Shown here in pieces: positions 1 to 8,000 of a stretch of DNA of 44,943 nucleotides (positions within the stretch are counted from its first letter, which is position 1; every line of letters begins with the position of its first letter). The stretch spans positions 1 to 44,943 of the forward strand of contig JAIQFH010000055.1 of the NCBI GenBank assembly GCA_020073385.1, read 5' to 3'. Source of the DNA: Terriglobia bacterium. Its GTDB lineage: Bacteria > Acidobacteriota > Terriglobia > Terriglobales > Acidobacteriaceae. Both the position numbers and the translations under genes were made by a program. The notes under the pieces are model-generated. The model saw only the letters and a list, made by a program, of their open reading frames with translations. It was not told where the DNA came from and did not search any database.

Positions 1-120
1 TCTTCATCTTCCCCATCAGCACGCTGTGGCCACTGTATGCGTAACGGCCGAGCTCATTCAGGTCCTCTACCACTACCACTCACAAGACCTCTGCGTCAAC
101 TTAAAACCTAATAGCTTCCC
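1..120 (-). pseudogene. Decayed REP-associated (Y1) transposase fragment, cut by window edge
   Basis: Read on the minus strand, bases 79 to 1 encode EDLNELGRYAYSGHSVLMGK. This resembles the segment after the NPLRAGLV motif in REP-associated tyrosine transposases (Y1_Tnp), where DL..L.RY.YSGHS.LMG is typical. A TGA lies directly upstream at 80-82. The residues RRGLV, which would precede this segment in the family, can be read just upstream in another frame, so the copy looks frameshifted and dead. Only a fragment is visible, and the match is by memory of the family, not by search. It marks the left end as an accessory region. Confidence 0.4.
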
Positions 121-165
121 CCTTTCCATATCTAAGCCTGGCCCCATACCCCTATTCTGACTTCT

Positions 166-603
166 TCACTTGCCCCGTGGGTTGGTAGCTTTAAGGGCAA
201 TGGGGATTGTGGGCGCCCCCTCCCCAACTTCGCCTATCTGGAGTCCTACATCGGTAGCGGTATCCGGAATCACAAACTCAACCATCCCTTCCTTTGCGCT
301 GTGACTGTCCACAAGCTCGTTCAGATTATTCTCCGGTGCCCGCGGTACGCCGTCAACCAGCAAGCGGAAGGAAGCCGCCCAAAAGTTTGCAGGGTATCTT
401 CCATTGTTGGTCATACGTACCTCAAACTTTAAGGAAAGCTTGTTCGGGGCATACCGGTCAAGGCGCGCTGCTAATACCTTGTAAACGAAGTCCCCGACTC
501 TTACCTCAGTCCCAGCAGAAAGAATGACGGGGTAGGGAGCCGCCCGACTGGTTGACGAGGGCTTTGGTGTACCGACAGGTGGCGCGACCGGGCTTTCAGT
601 CAC
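166..603 (-). CDS. Hypothetical protein with DUF4352-like beta-sandwich domain (downstream half of an interrupted gene)
   Basis: A 145-residue open frame starting at GTG. Residues 1-25 are a Pro/Ser-rich linker. Residues 30-135 look like an extracellular beta-sandwich of the DUF4352/Telokin-like type, with alternating strands (VRVGDFVYKVLAARLDRY, LSLKFEVRMTNNGRYPANFW, MVEFVIPDTATDVGLQIG). There is no signal peptide in this frame. The same frame continues upstream through one TAA (652-654) into a 43-residue membrane-anchor ORF (652-783). The intact ancestor was therefore probably one membrane-anchored protein with the sensor-like domain outside. A true start at the GTG is possible, but no good ribosome-binding site precedes it. 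Function unknown. Confidence 0.55.
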   Translation of the reverse strand: MTESPVAPPVGTPKPSSTSRAAPYPVILSAGTEVRVGDFVYKVLAARLDRYAPNKLSLKFEVRMTNNGRYPANFWAASFRLLVDGVPRAPENNLNELVDSHSAKEGMVEFVIPDTATDVGLQIGEVGEGAPTIPIALKATNPRGK

Positions 604-651
604 CTTCGGTGGCTTGATCGCGTCTTTTTGAACCTGAGGAACCTTCTGCTT

Positions 652-783
652 TTACCCGTCAAAGATCCCGACTTGGTACAGCGCAACAATCAAGCCCGTC
701 ACGGCCGTAATAATGCCAGCCGTTGCCGTCAGGATTCCAGGAACAGTTTGCCACCATCCCTTTGATCGTAGCCGCTCATTCAT
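652..783 (-). pseudogene. Membrane-anchor N-terminus ending at an in-frame TAA
   Basis: ATG at 781-783 opens a 43-codon frame containing WWQTVPGILTATAGIITAVT, then GLIVALYQVGIFDG and TAA at 652-654. The segment is one membrane helix of a kind often seen at the N-terminus of small bacterial proteins with a periplasmic domain. After the stop the same frame stays open through a Lys/Pro linker into the 166-603 frame. A single base change (for example CAA to TAA) would explain the split. It could also be a genuine short membrane peptide. Confidence 0.5.
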
Positions 784-984
784 CGCCTAGCCTTTCGGTC
801 TTTGAAATTGCCAAACCACCCCGCCAATCAGTCGCATTTGTCAAAGCCTAACAAGTTATTCTCTGGTTTCTGTATATCTCCCATATCGATGGGGTCGCAA
901 GAGTCTGCGCCCATAAGGAGGCCCCTTTCTCATTGATTACCGGGTCTCTTAAAACCCCGGAACCCCATTAACCATGGAACATAG

Positions 985-1013
985 CATATAATATCTTGAC
1001 AAATATTTCTCAA
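985..1013 (-). promoter_or_regulatory. Possible sigma70-type promoter for the 783-166 locus
   Basis: On the minus strand TTGAGA (1013-1008) and TATATG (990-985) are separated by 17 bp in an AT-rich stretch. It overlaps the stop codon of the upstream membrane gene and would give a leader of about 200 nt. Only the hexamers support it. Confidence 0.3.
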
Positions 1014-1960
1014 CCCTTTACGTTCAGAATTCCATGCGTGCGCGCCATCTGGGGAATGGGCAGGACATCACTCCCGCGAAAATCAGCAACTGCGTATGCG
1101 GTCGAGAGCACCATCCCGGCGAAGACACTAATTGCAGCGACGTGGAACAAGACGCGAGCTGTGTTCGACTCCAGCCTCTTAGCGCACGAGCGCAAAACCA
1201 CCGCCAGGCCCGCGACGGCGGCAGAGAATACCGCGGCCGCTGCGAGTTTCAGTTGCGGAGAAATGACGAACCCTGCGGCAACGACAAACGGCATTCCTAT
1301 GACGACAGCCACCAGCCAGCGCAGCCACCGATAGTCCTGGCGTAGCGCCGCCGCGAACTGCAGTAGCGCCGCGGCGATCATCGCGGTGGCGAATCCTGCA
1401 TAGTGGAAGTGCACGGCGGTCAGCAACCCGATCGGTTCCTGAATCCCCATCGGCCGCAATCCCAAACGCGAAGCCACAAGCCAGGCTCCGCCGACACTCA
1501 AGTCCAGTTGAGCGACGGCGAGGGTAATTCGATGAATTGTGGAACGGGTGCTGCTGTCGGGCCGCGACCTGGCGAGGGATGAAAAATCGATGATCGCGGC
1601 AATAGTCATTGACAAGCAGACGGCCATCCATGCGCAAGCCAGACCGCCGGCCGGTCGTCCCGGCGGAAGCCACAAGGCGGCAACGGCGAGCGCGGCGGCA
1701 ACCGGCTGAACCCTCCGCGCAAAGCGCGCGAGCGGAGTGTCGCCGCCGATGATGCGTGCCAACTCCATCCCCAGCGGAACGATCACCAATGGGGCAAAGA
1801 GGAACATCAACTCGATGGCTCCAATCGGCGCGACGCCGATTCGCGCCAGCACCGCGACCCCGGCCCAAATGACGGCGCCCAGGACCGCGCACTTCTGCGC
1901 CCATGATCCCTCGATGGTTGACGCCTTCATCGCCAACGAAGGCCGACCTTGTGGGTTCAT
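1010..1960 (-). CDS. Multi-pass membrane protein, YndJ-like
   Basis: A 316-residue protein with about nine hydrophobic helices. It includes the stretch GAIELMFLFAPLVIVPLGME, which resembles the YndJ-like family (Bacillus subtilis YndJ N-terminal membrane domain). That assignment is from memory of the motif. No catalytic motif is obvious. The start is ATG with GAGGTGAT about 6 nt upstream. It begins 9 bp after the end of the 136-residue membrane gene and lies downstream of a GbsR-type regulator in the same orientation, so the three probably form one transcription unit. The role is unknown; YndJ-type proteins have no firmly established function. Confidence 0.6.
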   Translation of the reverse strand: MNPQGRPSLAMKASTIEGSWAQKCAVLGAVIWAGVAVLARIGVAPIGAIELMFLFAPLVIVPLGMELARIIGGDTPLARFARRVQPVAAALAVAALWLPPGRPAGGLACAWMAVCLSMTIAAIIDFSSLARSRPDSSTRSTIHRITLAVAQLDLSVGGAWLVASRLGLRPMGIQEPIGLLTAVHFHYAGFATAMIAAALLQFAAALRQDYRWLRWLVAVVIGMPFVVAAGFVISPQLKLAAAAVFSAAVAGLAVVLRSCAKRLESNTARVLFHVAAISVFAGMVLSTAYAVADFRGSDVLPIPQMARTHGILNVKG

Positions 1961-1969
1961 AAGATCACC

Positions 1970-2380
1970 TCACAGCGGCCGCAGTGCGGCCGTTCCAAAC
2001 ACCAACACCAGCACCACCAGCGACACCACGTACAAGGCGTCCAGAACCCGGTTCTGGCGGCGGATTTCGCGGTCGTAGTAGAAGATCTGCAGGCCAATTC
2101 GCAACAACCAGAATGCGGCCATGAAGGCGCTGAGGAAGCGGCCCATCGCGGTGGCTCCTGCTAACTCGCGCGCGAACCCGAAACACAATGCCGCGAACAT
2201 CCCCAGCACGATCACGATGTACAGCCAGTGCACGTAAAAGATCTGGCGCACAAATCGCGGCACTCCTGCCAGCCGCTCACGGACGCGCAACCTGCCTGGC
2301 AGAGGAACATTTGCTGCGATGATGCCCAGGTGTACCGCGCCCGCTCCCCAGATTGCCCGCGTCATCCATTCCGCATTCAT
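1970..2380 (-). CDS. Small four-helix membrane protein in GbsR-regulator operon
   Basis: A 136-residue protein with four predicted membrane helices (about residues 8-24, 47-67, 83-101 and 115-133) and Arg-rich loops such as RLRVRERLAGVPRFVRQ and YDREIRRQNR. No enzyme motif was recognised. The start is ATG with GGAGGA 5-6 nt upstream. A near-palindrome at 2412-2427 lies about 32 bp upstream of the start, in the short gap after the regulator gene, which suggests control by that regulator. It is followed 9 bp later by the YndJ-like gene, so the two products may act together in the membrane. Function unknown. Confidence 0.6.
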   Translation of the reverse strand: MNAEWMTRAIWGAGAVHLGIIAANVPLPGRLRVRERLAGVPRFVRQIFYVHWLYIVIVLGMFAALCFGFARELAGATAMGRFLSAFMAAFWLLRIGLQIFYYDREIRRQNRVLDALYVVSLVVLVLVFGTAALRPL

Positions 2381-2411
2381 ATGTCCTCCGTTTAACTTAT
2401 GCGTCAGACAT

Positions 2412-2427
2412 TTCTGTATACACAGAA
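2412..2427. promoter_or_regulatory. Near-palindromic candidate operator TTCTGTATACACAGAA
   Basis: It matches its own reverse complement at 14 of 16 positions. It sits in the 66-bp gap between the regulator gene and the start of the 136-residue membrane gene. A second inverted repeat lies directly upstream of the regulator itself (2979-3007) and shares the ACAGAA / TATAC vocabulary. A role as binding site of the GbsR-type regulator is inferred. Confidence 0.45.
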
Positions 2428-2446
2428 CACATTAATCAAAAAAATT

Positions 2447-2971
2447 TTAGCTCGCCTTCTTCCGCATCTTGGTTCCCATGCGCAACAGCTTCCTGACGGT
2501 TCCAGTAGGCAGGCGCTTCATCTGATCGTGCAACTCGGTGATGGCCTCGAAAAATCCGGCCATGGCCTCGAGTCGCTGGCGCGTGTAATCCGCCCCGGAT
2601 TCTTTCGGATCCAGTTCAGCCAGGCACCGGCGGAGCATCTCGCGCGTGGGATCGATCTCCCGGCGTTTTCTCTGCTCGATGACCAGGCGGAACATCTCCC
2701 AGACGTCTTTCATGGACTCGTAATGCTCGCGACGGTCGCCGAGTACGTGCACGGCGCGCACGATTCCCCAGGTCTCCAGCTCGCGAATGGAGGTGCTGAC
2801 GTTGGAGCGCGCGACACTGAGGGTTTCGGCGATCTCCTCGGCGGGCAGCGGCTTGGGGGAGAGATACAGGAGGGCGTGAATCTGGGCGACGGTGCGGTTG
2901 ATGCCCCACTTGGTGCCCATCTCGCCCCAGTGGAGAATGTACTGCTTTTGTAATCCAGTCAGTTCCGCCAT
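2447..2971 (-). CDS. GbsR/MarR-type winged-helix transcriptional regulator
   Basis: A 174-residue protein counted from ATG at 2971 (MAELTGLQKQYILHWGEMG). The frame is open 17 codons further, but those codons overlap the putative operator. Residues 1-95 hold a MarR-like winged helix of the GbsR branch: helices around WGINRTVAQIHALLYLSPKP, the recognition helix SVARSNVSTSIRELETWG, and the wing VRAVHVLGDRREHYE. The C-terminal part is helical and suited to dimerisation (RRCLAELDPKE, RQRLEAMAGFFEAITELHDQ). GbsR-type proteins are ligand-responsive repressors; in Bacillus subtilis GbsR controls choline uptake and glycine-betaine synthesis. No choline gene is present here, so the ligand cannot be assigned. 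It likely represses itself and the two membrane genes downstream. Confidence 0.85.
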   Translation of the reverse strand: MAELTGLQKQYILHWGEMGTKWGINRTVAQIHALLYLSPKPLPAEEIAETLSVARSNVSTSIRELETWGIVRAVHVLGDRREHYESMKDVWEMFRLVIEQRKRREIDPTREMLRRCLAELDPKESGADYTRQRLEAMAGFFEAITELHDQMKRLPTGTVRKLLRMGTKMRKKAS

Positions 2972-2978
2972 ATCGGTT

Positions 2979-3007
2979 CTTTCAGTACAGACAGAATATA
3001 CTGAAAG
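2979..3007. promoter_or_regulatory. Perfect 9-bp inverted repeat upstream of the GbsR-type regulator
   Basis: Arms CTTTCAGTA (2979-2987) and TACTGAAAG (2999-3007) are separated by 11 bp (centre to centre about two helical turns). The repeat begins 8 bp before the regulator's ATG, on its upstream side, a suitable place for an autoregulatory operator. The binding role is inferred. Confidence 0.55.
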
Positions 3008-3062
3008 TCGTCCTATGTCCAATGAAAAAACTCCCGAGAGTACGAGGGTTTTCGCTACCAGG

Positions 3063-3124
3063 GTTGTGGCGGGGCGCTCGGCTTCGTCATCGCCTGGACG
3101 GCCGAGGCGGCCATCGCCACATGG
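3063..3124. repeat. Dispersed repeat, GGCTTCG...GGACGGCC-GGCGGCC type
   Basis: It contains GCTCGGCTTCG followed by a GGACGGCCGAGGCGGCC palindrome and CCACATGG. The same layout recurs at 12771-12836, 24050-24098, 25672-25711 and 36890-36962. It lies upstream of mscL. Confidence 0.55.
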
Positions 3125-3215
3125 TCTCCCATCACCGAATTTGCCGGGGTCATGCTTGACCGGGGGGCGGGGGTGCCTTACATTGGCGGCACTTCAATTT
3201 CGGAGGGGCTACGTT

Positions 3216-3635
3216 ATGCTCGACGGATTCAAGAAATTCATCCTGCGTGGCAATGTTGTGGATATGGCGGTAGGCGTGGTGATTGGCGCGGCGTTTGGCG
3301 GCGTGGTCGGTTCCTTGACGAAAGGCTTGCTGACGCCATTTATCGGGGCTGTTGTGAAGTTGCCAGACTTTTCGAATCTTAAATACAACGTTCGGGGCAG
3401 CGATTTTCTCGTTGGCGACTTTATCAATGCGGTCATCTCCTTTCTGTTGATTGCGGCAGCGGTCTACTTCTTTGTCGTGGTGCCGGTGAATTGGTTGATG
3501 GCGCGCATGCACAAGGACGAGCCGGCGGCTGCAGCACCCACGACCAAAAAGTGCCCGGAGTGTTTGAGCGAGATTCCGATCGAGGCGAAGCGGTGCTCAC
3601 ACTGCACACAGGTGGTGATGGGAAAAGCGGCATAG
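3216..3635 (+). CDS. mscL: Large-conductance mechanosensitive channel MscL with C-terminal zinc ribbon
   Basis: A 139-residue MscL starting MLDGFKKFILRGNVVDMAVG, with GGAGG (3202-3206) well placed upstream. The longer open frame upstream contains a dispersed repeat and is not part of the gene. TM1 with the pore motif (VVDMAVGVVIGAAFGGVVGS) and TM2 (FINAVISFLLIAAAVYFFVV) are both present. MscL forms homopentamers in the inner membrane that open under membrane tension to release solutes during osmotic downshock. The C-terminus differs from the E. coli helix bundle: after a short Ala/Pro linker it carries a CPEC...CSHC zinc ribbon (Cys113, 116, 127, 130). The divergent neighbour is the GbsR-type regulator, a family that in Bacillus acts in osmolyte metabolism, so a shared osmotic context is possible. 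Confidence 0.95.
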   Translation: MLDGFKKFILRGNVVDMAVGVVIGAAFGGVVGSLTKGLLTPFIGAVVKLPDFSNLKYNVRGSDFLVGDFINAVISFLLIAAAVYFFVVVPVNWLMARMHKDEPAAAAPTTKKCPECLSEIPIEAKRCSHCTQVVMGKAA

Positions 3636-3710
3636 AAGTCTTGTACGAAGAGATTCGTGCCGTTCGAAACCGGCAGATGTGTTAAAGCGGGGCCACCTCG
3701 AAAGTCAAAA

Positions 3711-3755
3711 TCCCATCCTAACGTCGCAAAGAGCGCGACGTTAGGATGGGGCACC
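3711..3755. repeat. Perfect 16-bp hairpin, GGGGCACCC-type dispersed repeat
   Basis: CCCATCCTAACGTCGC (3712-3727) pairs perfectly with GCGACGTTAGGATGGG (3735-3750) across a 7-nt loop, followed by GCACCC. The same outer sequence (GGGTGCCCCATCC, or its complement) with different inner stems occurs at 16514-16552, 18127-18167 and 18887-18924, and a related stem at 39648-39685. It could also stop mscL transcription, but there is no T-run. Confidence 0.7.
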
Positions 3756-3823
3756 CTCAGGACTTCATTCTGCGAATATCGCCCCTGCAGAACTGAAGCA
3801 ACAATCTCACGTAACATGGTTGG

Positions 3824-4528
3824 ATGAGTCTTTACCGGGACATGGTCTTGGTGTGGTTGCTGGTGGCTGTCGCCGTCAGCGTTGACCAGGCAGCTGGGCA
3901 ATCGCAGTCTTCCTCCTCCTCCTCAAAACACGCGAAGGGTTCGTCGGCGCGGCTGGTCGCGGATGTCGATGCGGGCACGGTTGCGGAGGGAGTTTATCGG
4001 AATCGGGCGCTGGGTTTGTCTTGCAAAATTCCGGCTGGGTGGGTGTTGCGGACTTTGGAGATGAATGCGCGGGAGGAGGACTCCGGGCCAGGGGCGGGCG
4101 CTTCGGAAGAAAAGTCTTCACCACAGGGGACACAGAGGAACACAGAGGAAGACCGCGGCGGGCGCGTGCTCTTGGCGGCGTTTTCGCGGCCTCCGGACGC
4201 AAAAGGCGAGGACGTTAACGCGTCGATCGTGATCGCGATGGAGAAGATTGCGACTTACCCGGGGCTGAAGGAGGCGGCGCAGTACTTTGGGCCGCTGACT
4301 GAGGTGGCGAAGGCGCAAGGTTTCATCGTGGATGAAGAGCCTTACGAGATGGAAATGGGAACGAAGGTGGTGGTGCGAGGGGATTTTCATAAAGATGTGG
4401 GGGCGCGGGTGATGCGGCAGTCGACCCTGGCGTTTTTGGCACAGGGGTATACGGTGTCGATTACGGTGATTGGCGGGACCGAGGGTGAGGTGGAGGAGTT
4501 GGTGGACGGGGTGGGGTTTGGGAAGTAG
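3824..4528 (+). CDS. Secreted hypothetical protein carrying an in-frame dispersed repeat
   Basis: A 234-residue protein with an N-terminal signal peptide (VLVWLLVAVAVSVDQAAGQS), then a Ser-rich stretch and a globular region (GVYRNRALGLSCKIPAGWVL ... ASIVIAMEKIATYPGLKEAA). This looks like a domain seen in many Acidobacteriota exported proteins of unknown role. Residues about 98-110 (SSPQGTQRNTEED) are encoded by an ACAGAGG-type dispersed repeat (4117-4150) that is intergenic elsewhere in this window. The ATG at 3824 gives the longest frame; an ATG at 3842 would shorten the basic N-region by six residues. Function not recognised. Confidence 0.7.
   Translation: MSLYRDMVLVWLLVAVAVSVDQAAGQSQSSSSSSKHAKGSSARLVADVDAGTVAEGVYRNRALGLSCKIPAGWVLRTLEMNAREEDSGPGAGASEEKSSPQGTQRNTEEDRGGRVLLAAFSRPPDAKGEDVNASIVIAMEKIATYPGLKEAAQYFGPLTEVAKAQGFIVDEEPYEMEMGTKVVVRGDFHKDVGARVMRQSTLAFLAQGYTVSITVIGGTEGEVEELVDGVGFGK
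4117..4150 (+). repeat. ACAGAGG-type dispersed repeat inside a coding sequence
   Basis: TTCACCACAGGGGACACAGA followed by GGAACACAGAGGAA. The same sequence type occurs between genes at 14002-14039, 25208-25238, 26410-26444, 31802-31836, 33355-33428 and 38170-38203. Here it is translated in frame. Confidence 0.75.
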
Positions 4529-4589
4529 ATGGAGCTGTGAGCTACGAGTGAGAACCGCTTCCGTGCCGGCTGTGATTTCGCTGTAGGGA

Positions 4590-4642
4590 TCCTTCGACTG
4601 CGCCGCGACTCGCTTCGCTCGTCGCGGCTTCGCTCAGGATGA
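4590..4642. repeat. CCTTCGACTGCGC...CTCAGGATGACA dispersed repeat with hairpin
   Basis: It holds the perfect 8-bp stem GCCGCGAC (4602-4609) / GTCGCGGC (4621-4628) inside CCTTCGACTGC...CGCTCAGGATGAC. Related pieces occur at 8788-8893 and 31770-31800. It lies in the 509-base gap between the secreted protein gene and the peptidase gene. Confidence 0.6.
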
Positions 4643-4724
4643 CAACATCAAAAGGACTGAAGCTGGCCCCTGTCCCGATACAGGCTGGTGGCGTTATGTC
4701 TCGCACCTGGCCGATATTTCGCTA

Positions 4725-4755
4725 TTGACAGATTTCCACCTCCATCATTTATACT
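4725..4755 (+). promoter_or_regulatory. Strong sigma70-like promoter of the S53 peptidase gene, with about 280-nt leader
   Basis: A perfect TTGACA (4725-4730) and TTATAC (4749-4754) lie 18 bp apart. Transcription would begin near 4762, leaving a leader of about 275 nt before the ATG at 5038. The leader holds no dispersed repeat I could recognise and no known riboswitch. Confidence 0.6.
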
Positions 4756-5037
4756 CCTGCTCCGCTGGGGCGCTTCCGCATTCGGACACTGCTCTAGTGG
4801 CCGTGTTTCGCAGTTCACAACATAATCATGATGATCGCTGAGACAGGCATGGTTCGCTACGCCAGACGATTCTGGCCGGAGACAGCCACCGTCACCGAAA
4901 AGATTGTTTACGCGCTGATCATCCGTCCCATGCACTAATTCCTTTCGCGTTTCTCGCCGTCCGCAATCAACGCAGTCTCTCGGATCTCGATTCATCGACA
5001 AGCAGTGTCATCTCTACTTCCTGGGGGGAAGTTCGCT

Positions 5038-8000
5038 ATGACGAAGAAAATCGGAAAAGATAAGGCCGTCCAGGCACTTCTGGTGTTTGCAGTGTTTCTG
5101 AGTTCGCTCACGGGGTTCGCGCAAGAGACGCGCGTGCGCATTACTGAAGCCATCGACAACCGCGCTCTGGTGCGTGTAGCTGGCACGCATCATCCACTAG
5201 CCGCCGCGTCCAACGATCTCGGCCGCGTCAGCGGAGATACTTCCATGGAGCGGATGATGCTGGTCCTCAAGCCGAGCGACGAACAGGCGGCCGCGCTCAC
5301 CAGCTTGATCAACCAACAGCATGACAGGCAATCCTCCGCTTACCAGAGCTGGCTTACGCCCGAGCAGTTTGGAACGAAATTCGGGCCGGCGCAGCAGGAC
5401 CTGGACCAGATCACGGCGTGGCTGCAGCAACAAGGCTTCCGCGTGGATGCGGTCGCGCGCGGCCGGGGTTGGATCGAATTCTCCGGCACTGCAGCGCAGG
5501 TAGAAAGCGCTTTTCACACTGAGATGCACCATTACCTCGTGAAGGGCGAAGATCATGTTGCGAATGCCAGCGACGTCTCGCTTCCCCGCGGCCTGGCGCC
5601 GGTTGTAGCCGGAGTGCTGTCGCTGCACAATTTCCGCAAACAGGCGGCCCACTCCAAGGCATTCCAGCTTCATCGCGACGAGACCACCGGAAAAATGTTC
5701 AAGGTCGCCGAACTAGTGCCTTCGCAGAAAGGCGTCACCGCTGCCTCCGCGCCAGACTTCACGCTTGGATCCTCGACGCATTTCCTTACCCCCGGCGATC
5801 ATTCCCGGATCTACAACACTCTGCCTCTGCTCAACGGCGGCGTGGATGGAACCGGACTTTCCATCGCCATCGTGGGGCGGACCGATATCAACTTGTCCGA
5901 CGTGCAGGCCTTCCGGAAGATTTTTGGACTGCCCGCGAACGATCCGACATTCATCGTGAATGGACTCGATCCCGGCATCAATGGCGATGAACTGGAGTCC
6001 GATCTGGACGTAGAGTGGTCCGGCGCCGTGGCTCCGAATGCGGCCATCAAATTCGTGACCACGCTCTCAACATTCACGACCGATGGCGTGGACCTTTCTC
6101 TTTCCTATATCGTCGACAATCGCGTCGCGCCGATCATGAGTACCAGCTATGGCCAGTGCGAGGCATTCCTGGGACCGGCGGGGAATGCATTCTTCAACTC
6201 CATTTACCAACAGGCGGCCGCCGAGGGCATCACCGCATTCGTGTCTTCCGGCGACAACGGACCCGCAGCGTGCGACTATCCCGTCTCCTACACCCCGGCA
6301 CAAAACGGGCTGAACGTCAGCGGACTCGCCTCGACTCCATATAACGTGGCGGTGGGCGGAACCGAATTCATGGAGAAAGGCGCTGATTCGACTTACTGGT
6401 TGGCCGACAATCGAGCGGATTTGTCATCGGCCGTCGGCTATATCCCGGAAGCGGTTTGGAACGAGAGCTGTGACCCAACGGTGGACCCGAACGGGTGCCA
6501 GGGAACCGGCTACTACATGCTGTGGTCGGGCAGCGGTGGGTCGAGCAGTTGCACGCAGTCTACGCTCTCCGGCAATCTGATCACCTGCATTTCAGGGTAT
6601 CCGAAACCTTCGTGGCAAGCAGGCAGAGGAGTGCTCAACGACGGAACTCGCGATCTTCCTGACTTGGCGATGGCCGCCGCGGGCTCACACGACGGCTACT
6701 TGGTATGCGTGGAAGGCTCGTGCCAGTGGACTGTACAGAATGGGCAGACTGTCTTGCTGAATGCTGCGGTGGTGGGTGGAACGTCGGCCTCGGCGCCATC
6801 CATGGCTGGAGTCATGGCTCTGGTCGAGCAGAAGAATGGGGCGTACCAGGGGCTGGCGAATTATTCGCTCTACCAACTGGCTGCAGCCGAGAAACTCTCG
6901 GTCTGCAACTCAAGCAAATTGACCGATCCGACGGCGGGCAGCGCATGTGTCTTCAATGACGTGACTGCCGGCAATAATAACGTTCCCGGACAACCAGGCT
7001 TCAAAGCAGCCTGGGGCTATGACATGGGGACTGGGCTAGGCTCGGTCAATGCGTCGAACCTGGTCAACGCCTGGAGTTCGGCAACGAAACTTGGTTCGGC
7101 GACTAGCTTGTCCGTGACAGCGACTACTGTCCAGCACGGAACATCGCTTCCGCTGAACGTGGCGGTACAGCCTCTTTCAGGTGCGGGGGCGCCGAGTGGC
7201 GATTTTTCAGTCGTCAGTGAGAAGTACGGTTCTGTCTTTGGAGGGACCCTCGCTGGCGGAAGCTTCTCCGGTGGCGTCAATGGCCTTGAGGGTGGTTCTT
7301 ACAGCATTAGAGCGCATTATGCAGGGGACGCGATGTTTGGCGGGAGTGATTCTTCCGCGGTCTCGATTCACGTAACGCCCGAACCATCCGTCGTCACCGC
7401 GGCTGGATGGGAGGTCAATCTGGCGGGGATTGTGGTGCCTCTTTTTGGGCCCGTCAATTATGGCCAGCCGGTCGCGATTCAGTTCAACGTGGCAGGAAAG
7501 TCGGGCATTGGATCCGCCACCGGGCAAGCGACCATCCTTCTGGATGACTCGGTGAAACTGGGCACCTTCCCACTCAATCAGGGCGGTAGCGGGTGGGCGC
7601 AAGTCGATAACGTTCTGCGTACCGGACTGCTCGTCGGCCATCACTCCATCAAAGTTGTTTACAGCGGCGACAAGAGTTTTGGACCCTCGTTCTCGAAGGC
7701 AGTCGCGGTAAACGTCCGTCAGGTTTTACCGAACGCTTACGGGTCTCCGTTCCCTGGCTCCATTACCGTCGGCTCGCCGGTGCGAGTGCAGTTCGTTGTG
7801 GGATCGCCGGGGATGCTGCCCGCGACCGGGACGGTCAACGTTTACGACAACGGCAAGCTAGTCGCAAGCCAGATTCCGCTGCAACAGAACGGGCTGTTCG
7901 GTTCTGGACTGGCGCAAATTCCCTACACTTTCTCCGGACTGAAAGTCGGGTTCCACAATCTGCAGATTGCCTATTCCGGCGATGCCAACAACTTGCCGTT

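Noticed and set aside
2428..2446. T-run after the GbsR-type gene as terminator
   Set aside because: There is a T-run but no preceding stem, so transcription into the membrane genes is more likely.
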